64,000 nucleotides of DNA, taken from assembly GCA_900472485.1 (NCBI GenBank), contig UCII01000001.1, positions 369,986 through 433,985 of the forward strand. The letters are read 5' to 3'. Positions 27,549-35,714 of this stretch are shown here, piece after piece. The notes beneath the pieces were generated by a model. It was not told the DNA's origin. It saw only the letters and a program-made list of their open reading frames with translations, and ran no database searches. Origin of the DNA: Hyphomicrobiales bacterium. GTDB taxonomy: Bacteria > Pseudomonadota > Alphaproteobacteria > Rhizobiales > Rhizobiaceae. Within the stretch, counting starts at the first letter, position 1. Each line of letters begins with the position of its first letter. The position numbers and the translations under genes are program-made.

Positions 27549-27575
27549 CGGTTCCGCGGTAAATCCGCGGAACCG
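27549..27575 (+). terminator. Strong intercistronic hairpin between binding protein and permease
   Basis: A perfect 11-bp stem (CGGTTCCGCGG / CCGCGGAACCG) with a 5-base loop TAAAT sits 17 bases after the binding-protein stop and 22 bases before the permease start. There is no U-run, so it is more likely an mRNA-stabilising or partial-termination element favouring high binding-protein output. Confidence 0.65.
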
Positions 27576-27597
27576 AACGACCCGAAAGGATCGATCC

Positions 27598-28464
27598 ATG
27601 AACCTTCTACCCTTCATTATTTCCGGCCTGGGCATCGGCGCAGTCTATGCGCTCTCCGGCGTCGGTCTCGTCGTCCTGTTTCGAGCGACCGGCGTTCTCA
27701 ACTTCGCATTCGGTGCCTTCGGCGCGATCGGTGCGCACTGCGCCTGGCAACTGCTGGAGTGGAAGATGCCGCTTGCCGCCGCCATCCTCGCCGCCGTTGC
27801 CGTCTCGACGGTGATCAGCTTTCTCTATGGCCGGATCTTCGCCCCCCTGCTATCGCATCGTGATATCGTCGTGCGCGCTGTCGGGACGCTGGCGCCGGCG
27901 CTGATTTTGATTGCGCTCATGGGCGTCCTCTGGGGTGAGCTGCCGCGCCGCCTGCAGTTCCCGACCGACCAGATGTTCGTTTCTCTCTTTGCCGTGCGCC
28001 TGACCTTCACGCGTATCATCGCCATCATTCTCGCCGTCGTCATGGTCATTGCCATCACGCTGCTTCTGACCCGCACGCGCCTTGGCTTGGATATGCGCGC
28101 CCTTGCCAATGATCGCGATCTCAGCGCCATCCTCGGGGTGCGTGTTCTTTACACGGAGACCGCCGCCTGGATCATGACCGGCATCTTCTCCGGTTTTGCC
28201 GGTCTTTTGTTGGCTGATCTCGTCCGGCTGCAAGGCACCTTTCTCACCTTGCTGGTGATCCCGGCGATCGCCGCGGCGATCCTCGGCCAGTTGCAGTCGC
28301 TCTGGCAAACGGCCGTTGCCGGCTTACTGATCGGCATCGCCGAGGCCGTGCTGACGCCCGTGGCCTGGATCTCGCCCTATCGCGCAGCAGCGCCCTTCAT
28401 CATCGCGCTTGTCGCGGTCACTATCTTGGGAGGCACCGCGAAGGTCGCGTTGAAGGACCGATGA
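27598..28464 (+). CDS. Branched-chain-type ABC permease (LivH-like)
   Basis: The 288-residue permease has about eight membrane segments and the LivH start GLGIGAVYALSGVGLVVLFRATGVLNFAFG, quoted in parts: GLGIGAVYALSG and RATGVLNFAFG. The ATPase-contacting loop is LGLDMRALANDRDLSAILGV. It pairs with the LivM-like subunit. Its TGA overlaps the next start as ATGA. Confidence 0.9.
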   Translation: MNLLPFIISGLGIGAVYALSGVGLVVLFRATGVLNFAFGAFGAIGAHCAWQLLEWKMPLAAAILAAVAVSTVISFLYGRIFAPLLSHRDIVVRAVGTLAPALILIALMGVLWGELPRRLQFPTDQMFVSLFAVRLTFTRIIAIILAVVMVIAITLLLTRTRLGLDMRALANDRDLSAILGVRVLYTETAAWIMTGIFSGFAGLLLADLVRLQGTFLTLLVIPAIAAAILGQLQSLWQTAVAGLLIGIAEAVLTPVAWISPYRAAAPFIIALVAVTILGGTAKVALKDR

Positions 28465-29498
28465 CCGTTCAGGAGCAAACAATCGCCCAAACAGCCGAAG
28501 GCATACCGATGGTGCGTCTGCCCAAGCAGCTTATTCATGTGCCTGTGACGATGGCGATCTTTTCTATCGTTGTTGCCTGCCTTGCCAATTCCTTCTGGCT
28601 CTCTGCAGCAACCTCCGCTGTCGCACTCTCTCTATCGGTCGCCGGGCTTGCCATCCTCTATGGTCAGCTCGGTCTCGTCTCGCTTTGCCAGTTCGCGCTT
28701 GTCGGCGTCGGCGGCTGGGTGACGCTTCGCGTCGGCCATGCCTTTCATCCGCCTTTTGAGCTTAGTCTGCTTGCCGGCGGTATCGTCGCTTCTGTGGTGG
28801 GATTGGCGTTCGGCGTGCCCGCCTTGCGCCTGCGCGGTCTTTATCTTGCGCTCGTGACGCTGATGCTGGCGGGCGCCTTCCAGATCGTTATCAGCGCCTG
28901 GGGTTTTCCGGATGGCGGTCCTGGCTTCCTGGGTCGGGCGGATGGTGCCGGCCGCGCCATGCTCGCAAGACCGGCAATCGCCGATGGCGAGGTCTCCTAT
29001 TTCCTCTATGTCTGTGCCGTGGCGGCAATCGGCCTGCTGATCGCGCAATGGCACAAACTTGCCCGTCCCGGCCGCGCATGGGCGCTGATCCGCAAGGGCG
29101 AGACCGTTGCGGTTGCGAGCGGCGTCAATGTGCTGATCTACAAGGCCTGGGCCTTCGCGTTGAGCGGCTTTCTGGCCGGTCTCGCAGGTGGATTGCTCGC
29201 GGGCAATGTCGGTCAGCTCGACGGGCGTGCCTTCGGCGCCTTCGAGAGCCTCAATCTCTTCGCACTTGCCATCGTCGGCGGTGTCTTCAACTGGTACGGC
29301 GCCGTCATCGCCGGCCTGCTGCTGCGTGCCGTGCCGGCCCTGCTCACCGATCTCGGCATTGATGGCTATGTCACGATCGGGATCTTCGGCGTCGCCCTGT
29401 TCCATGCGCTGGCGACTGCGCCCACGGGCATTGCAGGGCAGATATCGGCTCTCATCATCAGGCTGAATGCTGCTCTTTCCCGGGGGAGGGCACGATGA
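28461..29498 (+). CDS. Branched-chain-type ABC permease (LivM-like)
   Basis: The 345-residue permease has about nine to ten membrane segments, with the LivM features YGQLGLVSLCQFALVGVGGW and LRGLYLALVTLMLAGAFQ. It forms the inner-membrane channel with the LivH-like protein. Both ends overlap neighbours as ATGA, showing tight translational coupling. Confidence 0.9.
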   Translation: MTVQEQTIAQTAEGIPMVRLPKQLIHVPVTMAIFSIVVACLANSFWLSAATSAVALSLSVAGLAILYGQLGLVSLCQFALVGVGGWVTLRVGHAFHPPFELSLLAGGIVASVVGLAFGVPALRLRGLYLALVTLMLAGAFQIVISAWGFPDGGPGFLGRADGAGRAMLARPAIADGEVSYFLYVCAVAAIGLLIAQWHKLARPGRAWALIRKGETVAVASGVNVLIYKAWAFALSGFLAGLAGGLLAGNVGQLDGRAFGAFESLNLFALAIVGGVFNWYGAVIAGLLLRAVPALLTDLGIDGYVTIGIFGVALFHALATAPTGIAGQISALIIRLNAALSRGRAR

Positions 29499-30199
29499 TC
29501 AAGATCGACAATCTCATCGTTCAGTTCGGCGGTATCAGGCCGATCAATGAATTGAGTGCGGTGCTGACGGCGCCCGTTGCCGGTCTCATCGGCCCGAACG
29601 GCGCAGGCAAGACCACATTGCTCAATGTGCTGTCCGGTTTCGTGAAACCCATCCAAGGCTCGGTCTCGCTCGATGAACGGCCGCTGCTGCCGATGACGCC
29701 GCTGCAGCGGGTGCGTGCCGGCTTGCGCCGCTCGTTCCAGACGGAGCAGGTGGTGGAGGATCTAACGGTTGCCGGCAATGTCGCGGCGATCGCCGATCAT
29801 GTCGTCGGCGCTGGGCATCATTCCCATGCGGTCGAGCAGGCGCTTGCCTTCGTTGGTCTCACTGAGGTTGCCGATCGGCTCGGCCAATCCCTCAATCTCT
29901 TCCACCGCCGTCTCGTCGAGCTGGCAAAATGCGTTGTTGGCGAGCCGAAGCTTATCCTGCTCGATGAACCAGCCGCCGGCCTGACCGAAGACGAGGGCAA
30001 GGCTTTTCGTGAAATGGTGCTGCGTATCCCTGCAGAGTTCCGCGCACAGGTGCTGATCATCGACCACGATGTCGATCTCATCCGCTCCATGTGCAGCGAA
30101 ACCATGGTGCTCGACTACGGCAAGCTTCTGGCGCTCGGCCCGACACAAACCGTGCTTGCCGATCCCAATGTGCGGCGCGCCTATTTGGGGGAGTTCTGA
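29495..30199 (+). CDS. Branched-chain-type ABC ATPase (LivG-like)
   Basis: The 234-residue ATPase has Walker A GPNGAGKTT (about 33-41), Walker B LILLDEPAAGL (about 151) and the LivG hallmark switch IDHDVDLIRSMC. The signature region reads LFHRRLVELAKCV rather than LSxGQ, so the usual LSGGQ is degenerate, as it is in some members of this subfamily. It hydrolyses ATP with the LivF-like partner. Confidence 0.88.
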   Translation: MIKIDNLIVQFGGIRPINELSAVLTAPVAGLIGPNGAGKTTLLNVLSGFVKPIQGSVSLDERPLLPMTPLQRVRAGLRRSFQTEQVVEDLTVAGNVAAIADHVVGAGHHSHAVEQALAFVGLTEVADRLGQSLNLFHRRLVELAKCVVGEPKLILLDEPAAGLTEDEGKAFREMVLRIPAEFRAQVLIIDHDVDLIRSMCSETMVLDYGKLLALGPTQTVLADPNVRRAYLGEF

Positions 30200-30200
30200 T

Positions 30201-30917
30201 ATGGACGCCACGTCGGAAGTCAGCGTCGAACATCTCGTCGTCGAGCGCGGCGGCAAGCGTGTTATTCATGACATTTCCTTTTCGGTCGCGGCCGGGAAGA
30301 TTACGACGCTTCTCGGCGCCAATGGAGCGGGCAAGTCGAGCACGGTTATGGCCATGGCGGGCGTCCTGCCGCGCGGCGGTTCCGTGTGTCTCGCCGGCGC
30401 GGCGCTCGAAGGGTTCTCGCCCGACCGCATTCGCCGCGCTGGTCTTGCGCTCGTGCCGGAAGGGCATCGCGTGCTCGGACAACTTTCGGTCGAGGATAAT
30501 ATTCTCGTGGCGGCGCTGGAGGCATCGGCGGCTGCCCGACGAGAGGGACTGGCCCATGCCTATGACATCTTTCCCGAACTATCGGAACGGCGGCATCAAT
30601 CGGCATCGGATCTTTCCGGCGGCCAGAAACAGATGGTGGCGATGGCGCAGGCCTTCATTGCCAAGCCGCGCTTCATGATCGTCGACGAGTTGTCACTCGG
30701 CCTGGCGCCGGCCGTCGTCAAGCGTCTGGCCGAGGCGTTGAAAATTGCCGCTGCGCGCGGCATCGGCGTTCTGCTGATCGAGCAGTTTGCCAATCTTGCG
30801 CTCGATCTTGCCGACCACGCTCTCGTGTTGGAACGCGGCCGCCTGGTCTTTTCGGGCGCTGCCGCGACGCTCAAGGCGCAACCGGACATTCTGCACGGCG
30901 CCTATCTGGCAAGCTGA
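30201..30917 (+). CDS. Branched-chain-type ABC ATPase (LivF-like)
   Basis: The 238-residue ATPase has Walker A GANGAGKSS (about 38), a canonical signature DLSGGQKQMVAMA (about 137) and Walker B FMIVDELSLGLAP. LLIEQFANLALDLAD is the LivF-type switch. It starts two bases after the LivG-like stop. With the partner's degenerate signature, this subunit would supply the intact LSGGQ. Confidence 0.9.
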   Translation: MDATSEVSVEHLVVERGGKRVIHDISFSVAAGKITTLLGANGAGKSSTVMAMAGVLPRGGSVCLAGAALEGFSPDRIRRAGLALVPEGHRVLGQLSVEDNILVAALEASAAARREGLAHAYDIFPELSERRHQSASDLSGGQKQMVAMAQAFIAKPRFMIVDELSLGLAPAVVKRLAEALKIAAARGIGVLLIEQFANLALDLADHALVLERGRLVFSGAAATLKAQPDILHGAYLAS

Positions 30918-30954
30918 AGCGAGGGAAATATCTCACCTCTTGAGGACATCGATC

Positions 30955-31899
30955 ATGGCCGCAGCACTTCACCGACATGTCGACAGCGCCAGCGGCCGAG
31001 CGTTCGCGGGGCTTGCGCGCGATCTCTTCGGCAATGTCCGGCTCGATTTCGGCACCGCAGATGAAGAAAAGAGCCGGATGACATCCGCCATGCTGGGCAC
31101 ATGCCGGCTGACGCGGCTGGAGGCGGACCGGCATGTCGTCTTCCGCGAGCATGTGACGACAGCGCCTGATGATCCCGACGCCATCAAGCTGATCGTGCAG
31201 ACGGAGGGCAGCGCTTCGCTGACGCAGAGCGGATTGCATGCTCCCGTCTCGCGAAATGCGCTTGTCATCTACGATCCCAGCCGCCCCTATATGCTGACGA
31301 ACAGCACGCCGGTCCGCCAGTTGCTGCTGCAATTGCCGCGCCACGCGCTGCCTCATGCGGTCGTCGAACGATTGGCGCAGCCCTTCACGGCCCGTGCCGA
31401 GCAGGACGGAATGTGCCGGATCCTTCTATCCCTGATGGACTCGACCATTCATGAGATCGATCATCTTGACGAGGCCCGGCGCTTGAGCGTCGGCCAGACC
31501 ATGATCGAGCTCGTGCGCACCATGATTGGCGCCGACCTACAGCAGGCAAGGCCTATCGCAAATCCACTCGATGTGCTGCTGCAGCGGATCAAGGACTTCA
31601 TCGATATCAACCTGGAACGGCCGGACCTGAGCGTGGCGATGATCGCGCGTCGCATGGGCTGCTCGGTGCGTTACGTCTACCGTGCATTTGAGGTCGAGTG
31701 CCTGACGCCCTCGGATTACATCTGGGATCTACGTGTGCAGAAGGCCGCGGAACAATTGCGGGAAGCCGGCGGCTATGCCGGAGAAATAGCCGAGATCGCC
31801 TTTGCGCTCGGCTTTTCTTCCAGCGCACATTTTTCGCGTGCCTTCCGCCATCGCTATGGCGTTTCGCCGTCGCAATGGCGCAAGGCCGGGATGTCCTAG
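30955..31899 (+). CDS. AraC family regulator with AraC-binding-like domain
   Basis: This 314-residue protein has a cupin-like N-terminal sensor (residues 40-190: DAIKLIVQTEGSASLTQSG, DPSRPYMLTN) and an AraC double helix-turn-helix at the C terminus (MGCSVRYVYRAFEVE, FALGFSSSAHFSRAFRHRYG). It shares its layout with the FeaR-like protein at 22122. The two AraC genes bracket the dehydrogenase/ABC unit, so it probably senses a related aromatic amine, alcohol or acid. GAGG lies 9 bases before the ATG. Confidence 0.85.
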   Translation: MAAALHRHVDSASGRAFAGLARDLFGNVRLDFGTADEEKSRMTSAMLGTCRLTRLEADRHVVFREHVTTAPDDPDAIKLIVQTEGSASLTQSGLHAPVSRNALVIYDPSRPYMLTNSTPVRQLLLQLPRHALPHAVVERLAQPFTARAEQDGMCRILLSLMDSTIHEIDHLDEARRLSVGQTMIELVRTMIGADLQQARPIANPLDVLLQRIKDFIDINLERPDLSVAMIARRMGCSVRYVYRAFEVECLTPSDYIWDLRVQKAAEQLREAGGYAGEIAEIAFALGFSSSAHFSRAFRHRYGVSPSQWRKAGMS

Positions 31900-31947
31900 G
31901 CGGACCAGGCGGCCCGGCCGGAGCCGGAGCCAAGCCGCCTCAATTTC

Positions 31948-32337
31948 TCATCGCATGGATTCGGCCACTCTCAGCGTATCCGTGAACTGCTCGAAACGGC
32001 GGATCTTGTCGCCCGCGACGCCCCAGACATGCACGACGCGGGCCTTGAAGGCTTTCCCGGTCTGCTTGTTTGTGCCACTATAGTTCCCCACGCCAACGAC
32101 CTCGTCACCGGCATCGAGCAGGCGTTCGAGCTTGAAGGTGTATCCATCGAAGGCTTGTCCGAGCGCCTGGAAGACGTTCTTGAAGATTTCCTGCGGGCCG
32201 ACATAGGTGCCGGCGCAGGGAAATCCGTCCATCTCGGTCCAGCGGCAATCGGGGGCGATGTCGGCAAGCATGCCATCCATGTCGCGGCGGTCATTGGCGT
32301 CGTAATGCGCCTTTACGATATCGAATGCTTTGCGCAT
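31948..32337 (-). CDS. NTF2-like (SnoaL-type) protein
   Basis: The 129-residue protein has an NTF2 fold: VKAHYDANDRRDMDGMLADIAPDCRWTEMDG at the start, quoted in parts as AHYDANDRRDMDGML and PDCRWTEMDG, and VVGVGNYSGTNKQTGK later. Family members include small isomerases and cyclases. It is the last gene of the SDR-MoaF-NTF2 unit, 7 bases after MoaF, so it probably acts on the same compound. Confidence 0.8.
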   Translation of the reverse strand: MRKAFDIVKAHYDANDRRDMDGMLADIAPDCRWTEMDGFPCAGTYVGPQEIFKNVFQALGQAFDGYTFKLERLLDAGDEVVGVGNYSGTNKQTGKAFKARVVHVWGVAGDKIRRFEQFTDTLRVAESMR

Positions 32338-32344
32338 GGGATCC

Positions 32345-33124
32345 TCACACTGGTTCCTGGCCGGGCAGGTAATAGGTCATCGACGCCTTGCGGATGAAGG
32401 CGCCGGCGGCGCTATTCTGGATTCGGCCGTTGCCCGTGATGCCGAGGAACTTGCCCGTCGAACGCATGTCGTTGAAATTGTAGAAGAATGTGGATGCGAC
32501 CGCGATCTTGAACTCGCGGAACGTGAATATGTAGAGGTTGTCGTCGAACTTGTAGGTGGTCGTCAGGTCGACGTCGCCATGACCGCGCTGCACGCCGACA
32601 AGGCATTGCCACGCATAGCGCTGCGACGAAAGATAGGTGTGCTCGTAAACGTGATTGGGGCTGTAGGTGAAATGCGCCCTGAGCCCGATCAGGTCGCGGC
32701 TTTCATGCGGCACCGGTCCGCTTGCCGCGCCACCTTCAATGACACCCGGCCGGAAGATCTGCGCGACCTGCGGCTCGCCGACGGAATCCTTCAGCTCGCG
32801 AACGACGGAGTAGATGGAAAGCACGCGGCGCGTTTCGGTGTTGAGGATCAGCGTCTCGGCTTCCTTGGGCCGGCCGGCAAAGATGATCTCGACGAAATAG
32901 GTCTTCGGCGCGACTTCGATCACCTCGGATAAATCGTTTCCGCTGTCCTTGCCATCCGACCATTTGACCTCGCCTTTGGCGAAGGCAAGCTCCAGGGTGC
33001 GGCCGTCGTCGAACGCGATCTTGTGAGACGTGTCGGTCAAAGCCTCCGTTGCGGGCAGTCGGTTCGTATCGATGCCATAGGCGAATTCGTCGTAGGTTTT
33101 CCAGTCCTTAGGATTCTGGTTCAT
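32345..33124 (-). CDS. moaF: MoaF-like protein
   Basis: The 259-residue protein resembles MoaF of the Klebsiella monoamine regulon. It has two lipocalin-like halves: an N-terminal domain (HKIAFDDGRTLELAFAKGEVKW) and a C-terminal domain (FTYSPNHVYEHTYLSSQRYAWQCLVG). Family annotations often call it a molybdenum-cofactor protein because of the name, but here moa means monoamine. Its biochemical role is unknown. It sits 15 bases after an SDR gene, mirroring the moaE-moaF arrangement, and supports a link of this locus to aromatic amines. Confidence 0.75.
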   Translation of the reverse strand: MNQNPKDWKTYDEFAYGIDTNRLPATEALTDTSHKIAFDDGRTLELAFAKGEVKWSDGKDSGNDLSEVIEVAPKTYFVEIIFAGRPKEAETLILNTETRRVLSIYSVVRELKDSVGEPQVAQIFRPGVIEGGAASGPVPHESRDLIGLRAHFTYSPNHVYEHTYLSSQRYAWQCLVGVQRGHGDVDLTTTYKFDDNLYIFTFREFKIAVASTFFYNFNDMRSTGKFLGITGNGRIQNSAAGAFIRKASMTYYLPGQEPV

Positions 33125-33139
33125 CGGTCTTCCTCTCAG

Positions 33140-33928
33140 TTATTCTACAAAGGCCAGTGTCGGCAGGTCGACGGTGCCGGCACCGCCGTCGACGGTCAGG
33201 ACCGCGCCGTTGATCATCGATGCTTCGCCCGAGGCGAGGAAGCAGACGGCACTGGCGACATCCTTTGCCGTCGCCGGCCGGCCGAGCGGCACGTCCTTGG
33301 TGACGAGCGCGTAGGCTTCCTCGACGCTGTTCAGCTTGTACTTCTCGACAATGAACTCCATCTGCTCGTCGGCCATGGCAGTCGTCACCCAGCCGGGGCA
33401 GACGGTGTTGGTGCGCACGCCCTTGCGGCCGTAATCGCGCGCCAGCGATTTCGCAAGCCCGATGCAGCCATGCTTCATCGTGACATAGCCCGCCGCATTC
33501 GGCCCAGCAAAGAGGCCGGCGATCGAGGCTAGGACGACGATATTGCCCTGGCTGTTGATGAGATGCGGTAGGGATTCGCGAGCGCTGACGAAGGCGGTGT
33601 TGAGGTTGAGACGGACGGCGAGATCCCACGTCTCGTCCGACATGCTGACCGTCGGCCCGACGCCATGGCCGCCGGCATTGGCAATGAGAATGTCGAGGCC
33701 GCCATAGATATCGACAACCTTCTCGACGGCGCCCTTCATCGCTGCACCATCGGCGGCATCGGCCGCGACGATGGTCGCGCCGATTTCATCGGCAACACTT
33801 CTCAGCGGCTCGGGACGACGCCCGACGAGCGCGACATTGCCGCCTTCCTGGCTGATGCGGCGCGCAACCGCCGCGCCGATGCCCGTACCGCCGCCGGTGA
33901 TCAGGGCGGTCTTGTTCTTGAAACGCAT
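33140..33928 (-). CDS. Short-chain dehydrogenase/reductase (MoaE-like context)
   Basis: The 262-residue SDR has the NAD(P)-binding TGGGTGIGAAV (about 9-19), the NAG motif (ANAGG), catalytic Ser in VLASIAG and the YxxxK motif YVTMK (about 152-156). It should oxidise an alcohol or reduce a carbonyl. It leads the SDR-MoaF-NTF2 unit, whose promoter probably lies in the 164 bases between it and hpaI. In the monoamine regulon an SDR accompanies MoaF, so an aromatic amine- or alcohol-derived substrate is plausible. Confidence 0.85.
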   Translation of the reverse strand: MRFKNKTALITGGGTGIGAAVARRISQEGGNVALVGRRPEPLRSVADEIGATIVAADAADGAAMKGAVEKVVDIYGGLDILIANAGGHGVGPTVSMSDETWDLAVRLNLNTAFVSARESLPHLINSQGNIVVLASIAGLFAGPNAAGYVTMKHGCIGLAKSLARDYGRKGVRTNTVCPGWVTTAMADEQMEFIVEKYKLNSVEEAYALVTKDVPLGRPATAKDVASAVCFLASGEASMINGAVLTVDGGAGTVDLPTLAFVE

Positions 33929-34092
33929 GTTCCCTCCTCTTCGCTTTCGGGTTCATCATGACCGATGCTTGCAGAGGCGTCGCGTCCAGCTGTGCAGTCC
34001 GTTTTGACTGAGCGTGCACAAGGCTTTCTCTATGCCGAAATTTGCGTGATGAGGCGCAAGGTCAAGCGATGCCGGGAGGGCGGTGTCGGCGC

Positions 34093-34899
34093 TCAATAGA
34101 CCTTGACGTCTTGGGGCGGCTTGGCGGCATCCGCTTTCTTGAAATCGTCAAGGAGCTTGACGGTGGCATTGGCAAGCAGGGTGACGTCGTTGCCGATCGC
34201 GACGAAGGTGGCGCCAAGCTTGAGATAGCGTTTTGCCAGCGAGAGATCACCGATCAAAATGCCCGCCGCCTTGCCATGCGACTGGATTTTTGCGAGCGCC
34301 TTTTCGACTTCGGCCTGAACTTCAGGGGCACCCGGCTTGCCGAGATAGCCCATGTCTGCGGCGAGATCGGATGGTCCAATGAAGACCCCATCGACGCCTT
34401 CGGTCGAGGCGATGTCGTCGAGTGCTGCAAGTCCGGCGCGGCTTTCCACCTGCAGGAGCAGGCAGATCTCGTCATTGGCCGTCGCAAGGTAGTCAGGAAT
34501 GCGATTGAAGGCGGAGGCGCGGGCGAGGGCTGCGCCGACGCCGCGCACGCCATGAGGCGGATATCGCACAGCCTTGACCATGGTCTCGGCCATCTCCTTG
34601 CTTTCGACCATGGGAATGAGCAGAGTCTGGGCGCCGATATCGAGCAACTGCTTGATGATCCAGGTCTCGCCGATTGGCGGACGGATCACCGCATGGCTTG
34701 ATGTGCCCTTCATTGCCTGCAGTTGCGAGACGAGAAGCGGCACATCGTTCGGCGCATGCTCGGCATCGAGCAGCAGCCAGTCGTAGCCGGCACCGGCTGA
34801 GATTTCGACCGTGTAGGCATTGGCGAGCGCTTGCCAGAGGCCGATCTGCGTCCGCCCTTCCTTCAGGGCCTGTTTGAAGAGATTTTTGGGCGCCGGCAT
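34093..34899 (-). CDS. hpaI: HpaI, 4-hydroxy-2-oxoheptane-1,7-dioate aldolase
   Basis: This 268-residue class II aldolase of the HpcH/HpaI family cleaves 4-hydroxy-2-oxoheptanedioate to pyruvate and succinic semialdehyde. The active-site residues are visible: base H48 (LLLDAEHAPND), pyruvate-binding R73 (AVIRPP), and metal ligands E152 (LLQVESRAG) and D178 (IGPSDLAADMG). AGGAG precedes the ATG. It is the last enzyme gene of the hpa operon, 11 bases after hpaH. Confidence 0.93.
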   Translation of the reverse strand: MPAPKNLFKQALKEGRTQIGLWQALANAYTVEISAGAGYDWLLLDAEHAPNDVPLLVSQLQAMKGTSSHAVIRPPIGETWIIKQLLDIGAQTLLIPMVESKEMAETMVKAVRYPPHGVRGVGAALARASAFNRIPDYLATANDEICLLLQVESRAGLAALDDIASTEGVDGVFIGPSDLAADMGYLGKPGAPEVQAEVEKALAKIQSHGKAAGILIGDLSLAKRYLKLGATFVAIGNDVTLLANATVKLLDDFKKADAAKPPQDVKVY

Positions 34900-34910
34900 G
34901 GTTCACTCCT

Positions 34911-35714
34911 TCATGCAAAGAACAGGCTGACCGATCCGTAGGGGCCAAAATCGGCGTTGATCGTATCGCCATGCCGCGCCTCGATCGGGCGGATGAACGA
35001 ACCGGCAAGCACGATCTGGCCGGCTTCGATGCCATCGCCATATTGCGATAGGCGATTGGCAAGCCAGGCGATGCCGCGTGCGGGCTGGTTGAGCACGCCC
35101 GCGCCAAGGCCCGTTTCCTCGACCTCGGCATTGCGGCTGACGATCGCGCCCATCCAGCGCATGTCGATCTCTCCGGGTCGCACGGCGCGGCCGCCGGTGA
35201 CGATGCCGGCATTGGCGGCATTGTCGGAGATGGTGTCGACGATGGTGCGCGCCTTCTTCGTGTCGGGATCGACCCGGAGGATGCGCGTGTCGAGGATCTC
35301 GAGGGCTGGTGTCACATAGTCGGTGGCGTTCAACACATCGAAGATCGAGACGTTCGGCCCCTTGAGCGGCGCCTTCATGACGAAGGCGATCTCGGCCTCG
35401 ATGCGCGGCTGGATGAAGCGGTCGGCTGGCACGGTGGCGCCATCTTCGAACACCATGTCGTCGAAGAGCACGCCGGAATCCGGAATGTTGATGTTCAGGG
35501 CATATTGCATTGCCTTCGATGTCAGCCCGATCTTCCAGCCGATCGGCTTGCGGCCGCTCGCGATCTTCTTTTTGACCCAGGCGCCTTGAACGGCATAGGA
35601 ATCGTCCATCGTCATCTGGGGATGCTTGAGCGAGAGGAGCCCGGTCTGGACGCGCGTCCGCTCTGCTTGATCTAGGCTTTCGGCCGCAGCCTGGATTTCA
35701 TCTTGCGACAGCAT
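34911..35714 (-). CDS. hpaH: HpaH, 2-oxohept-3-ene-1,7-dioate hydratase
   Basis: The 267-residue protein belongs to the hydratase/decarboxylase branch of the FAH superfamily: GWKIGLTSKAMQ (about 56-67), RIEAEIAFVM for the metal glutamates, and the C-terminal GSFIRPIEARHGDTINADFG. It adds water to 2-oxohept-3-enedioate ahead of the aldolase. The ATG overlaps the stop of hpaG by one base (TGATG); an open frame extending further upstream is within hpaG and not used. Confidence 0.92.
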   Translation of the reverse strand: MLSQDEIQAAAESLDQAERTRVQTGLLSLKHPQMTMDDSYAVQGAWVKKKIASGRKPIGWKIGLTSKAMQYALNINIPDSGVLFDDMVFEDGATVPADRFIQPRIEAEIAFVMKAPLKGPNVSIFDVLNATDYVTPALEILDTRILRVDPDTKKARTIVDTISDNAANAGIVTGGRAVRPGEIDMRWMGAIVSRNAEVEETGLGAGVLNQPARGIAWLANRLSQYGDGIEAGQIVLAGSFIRPIEARHGDTINADFGPYGSVSLFFA

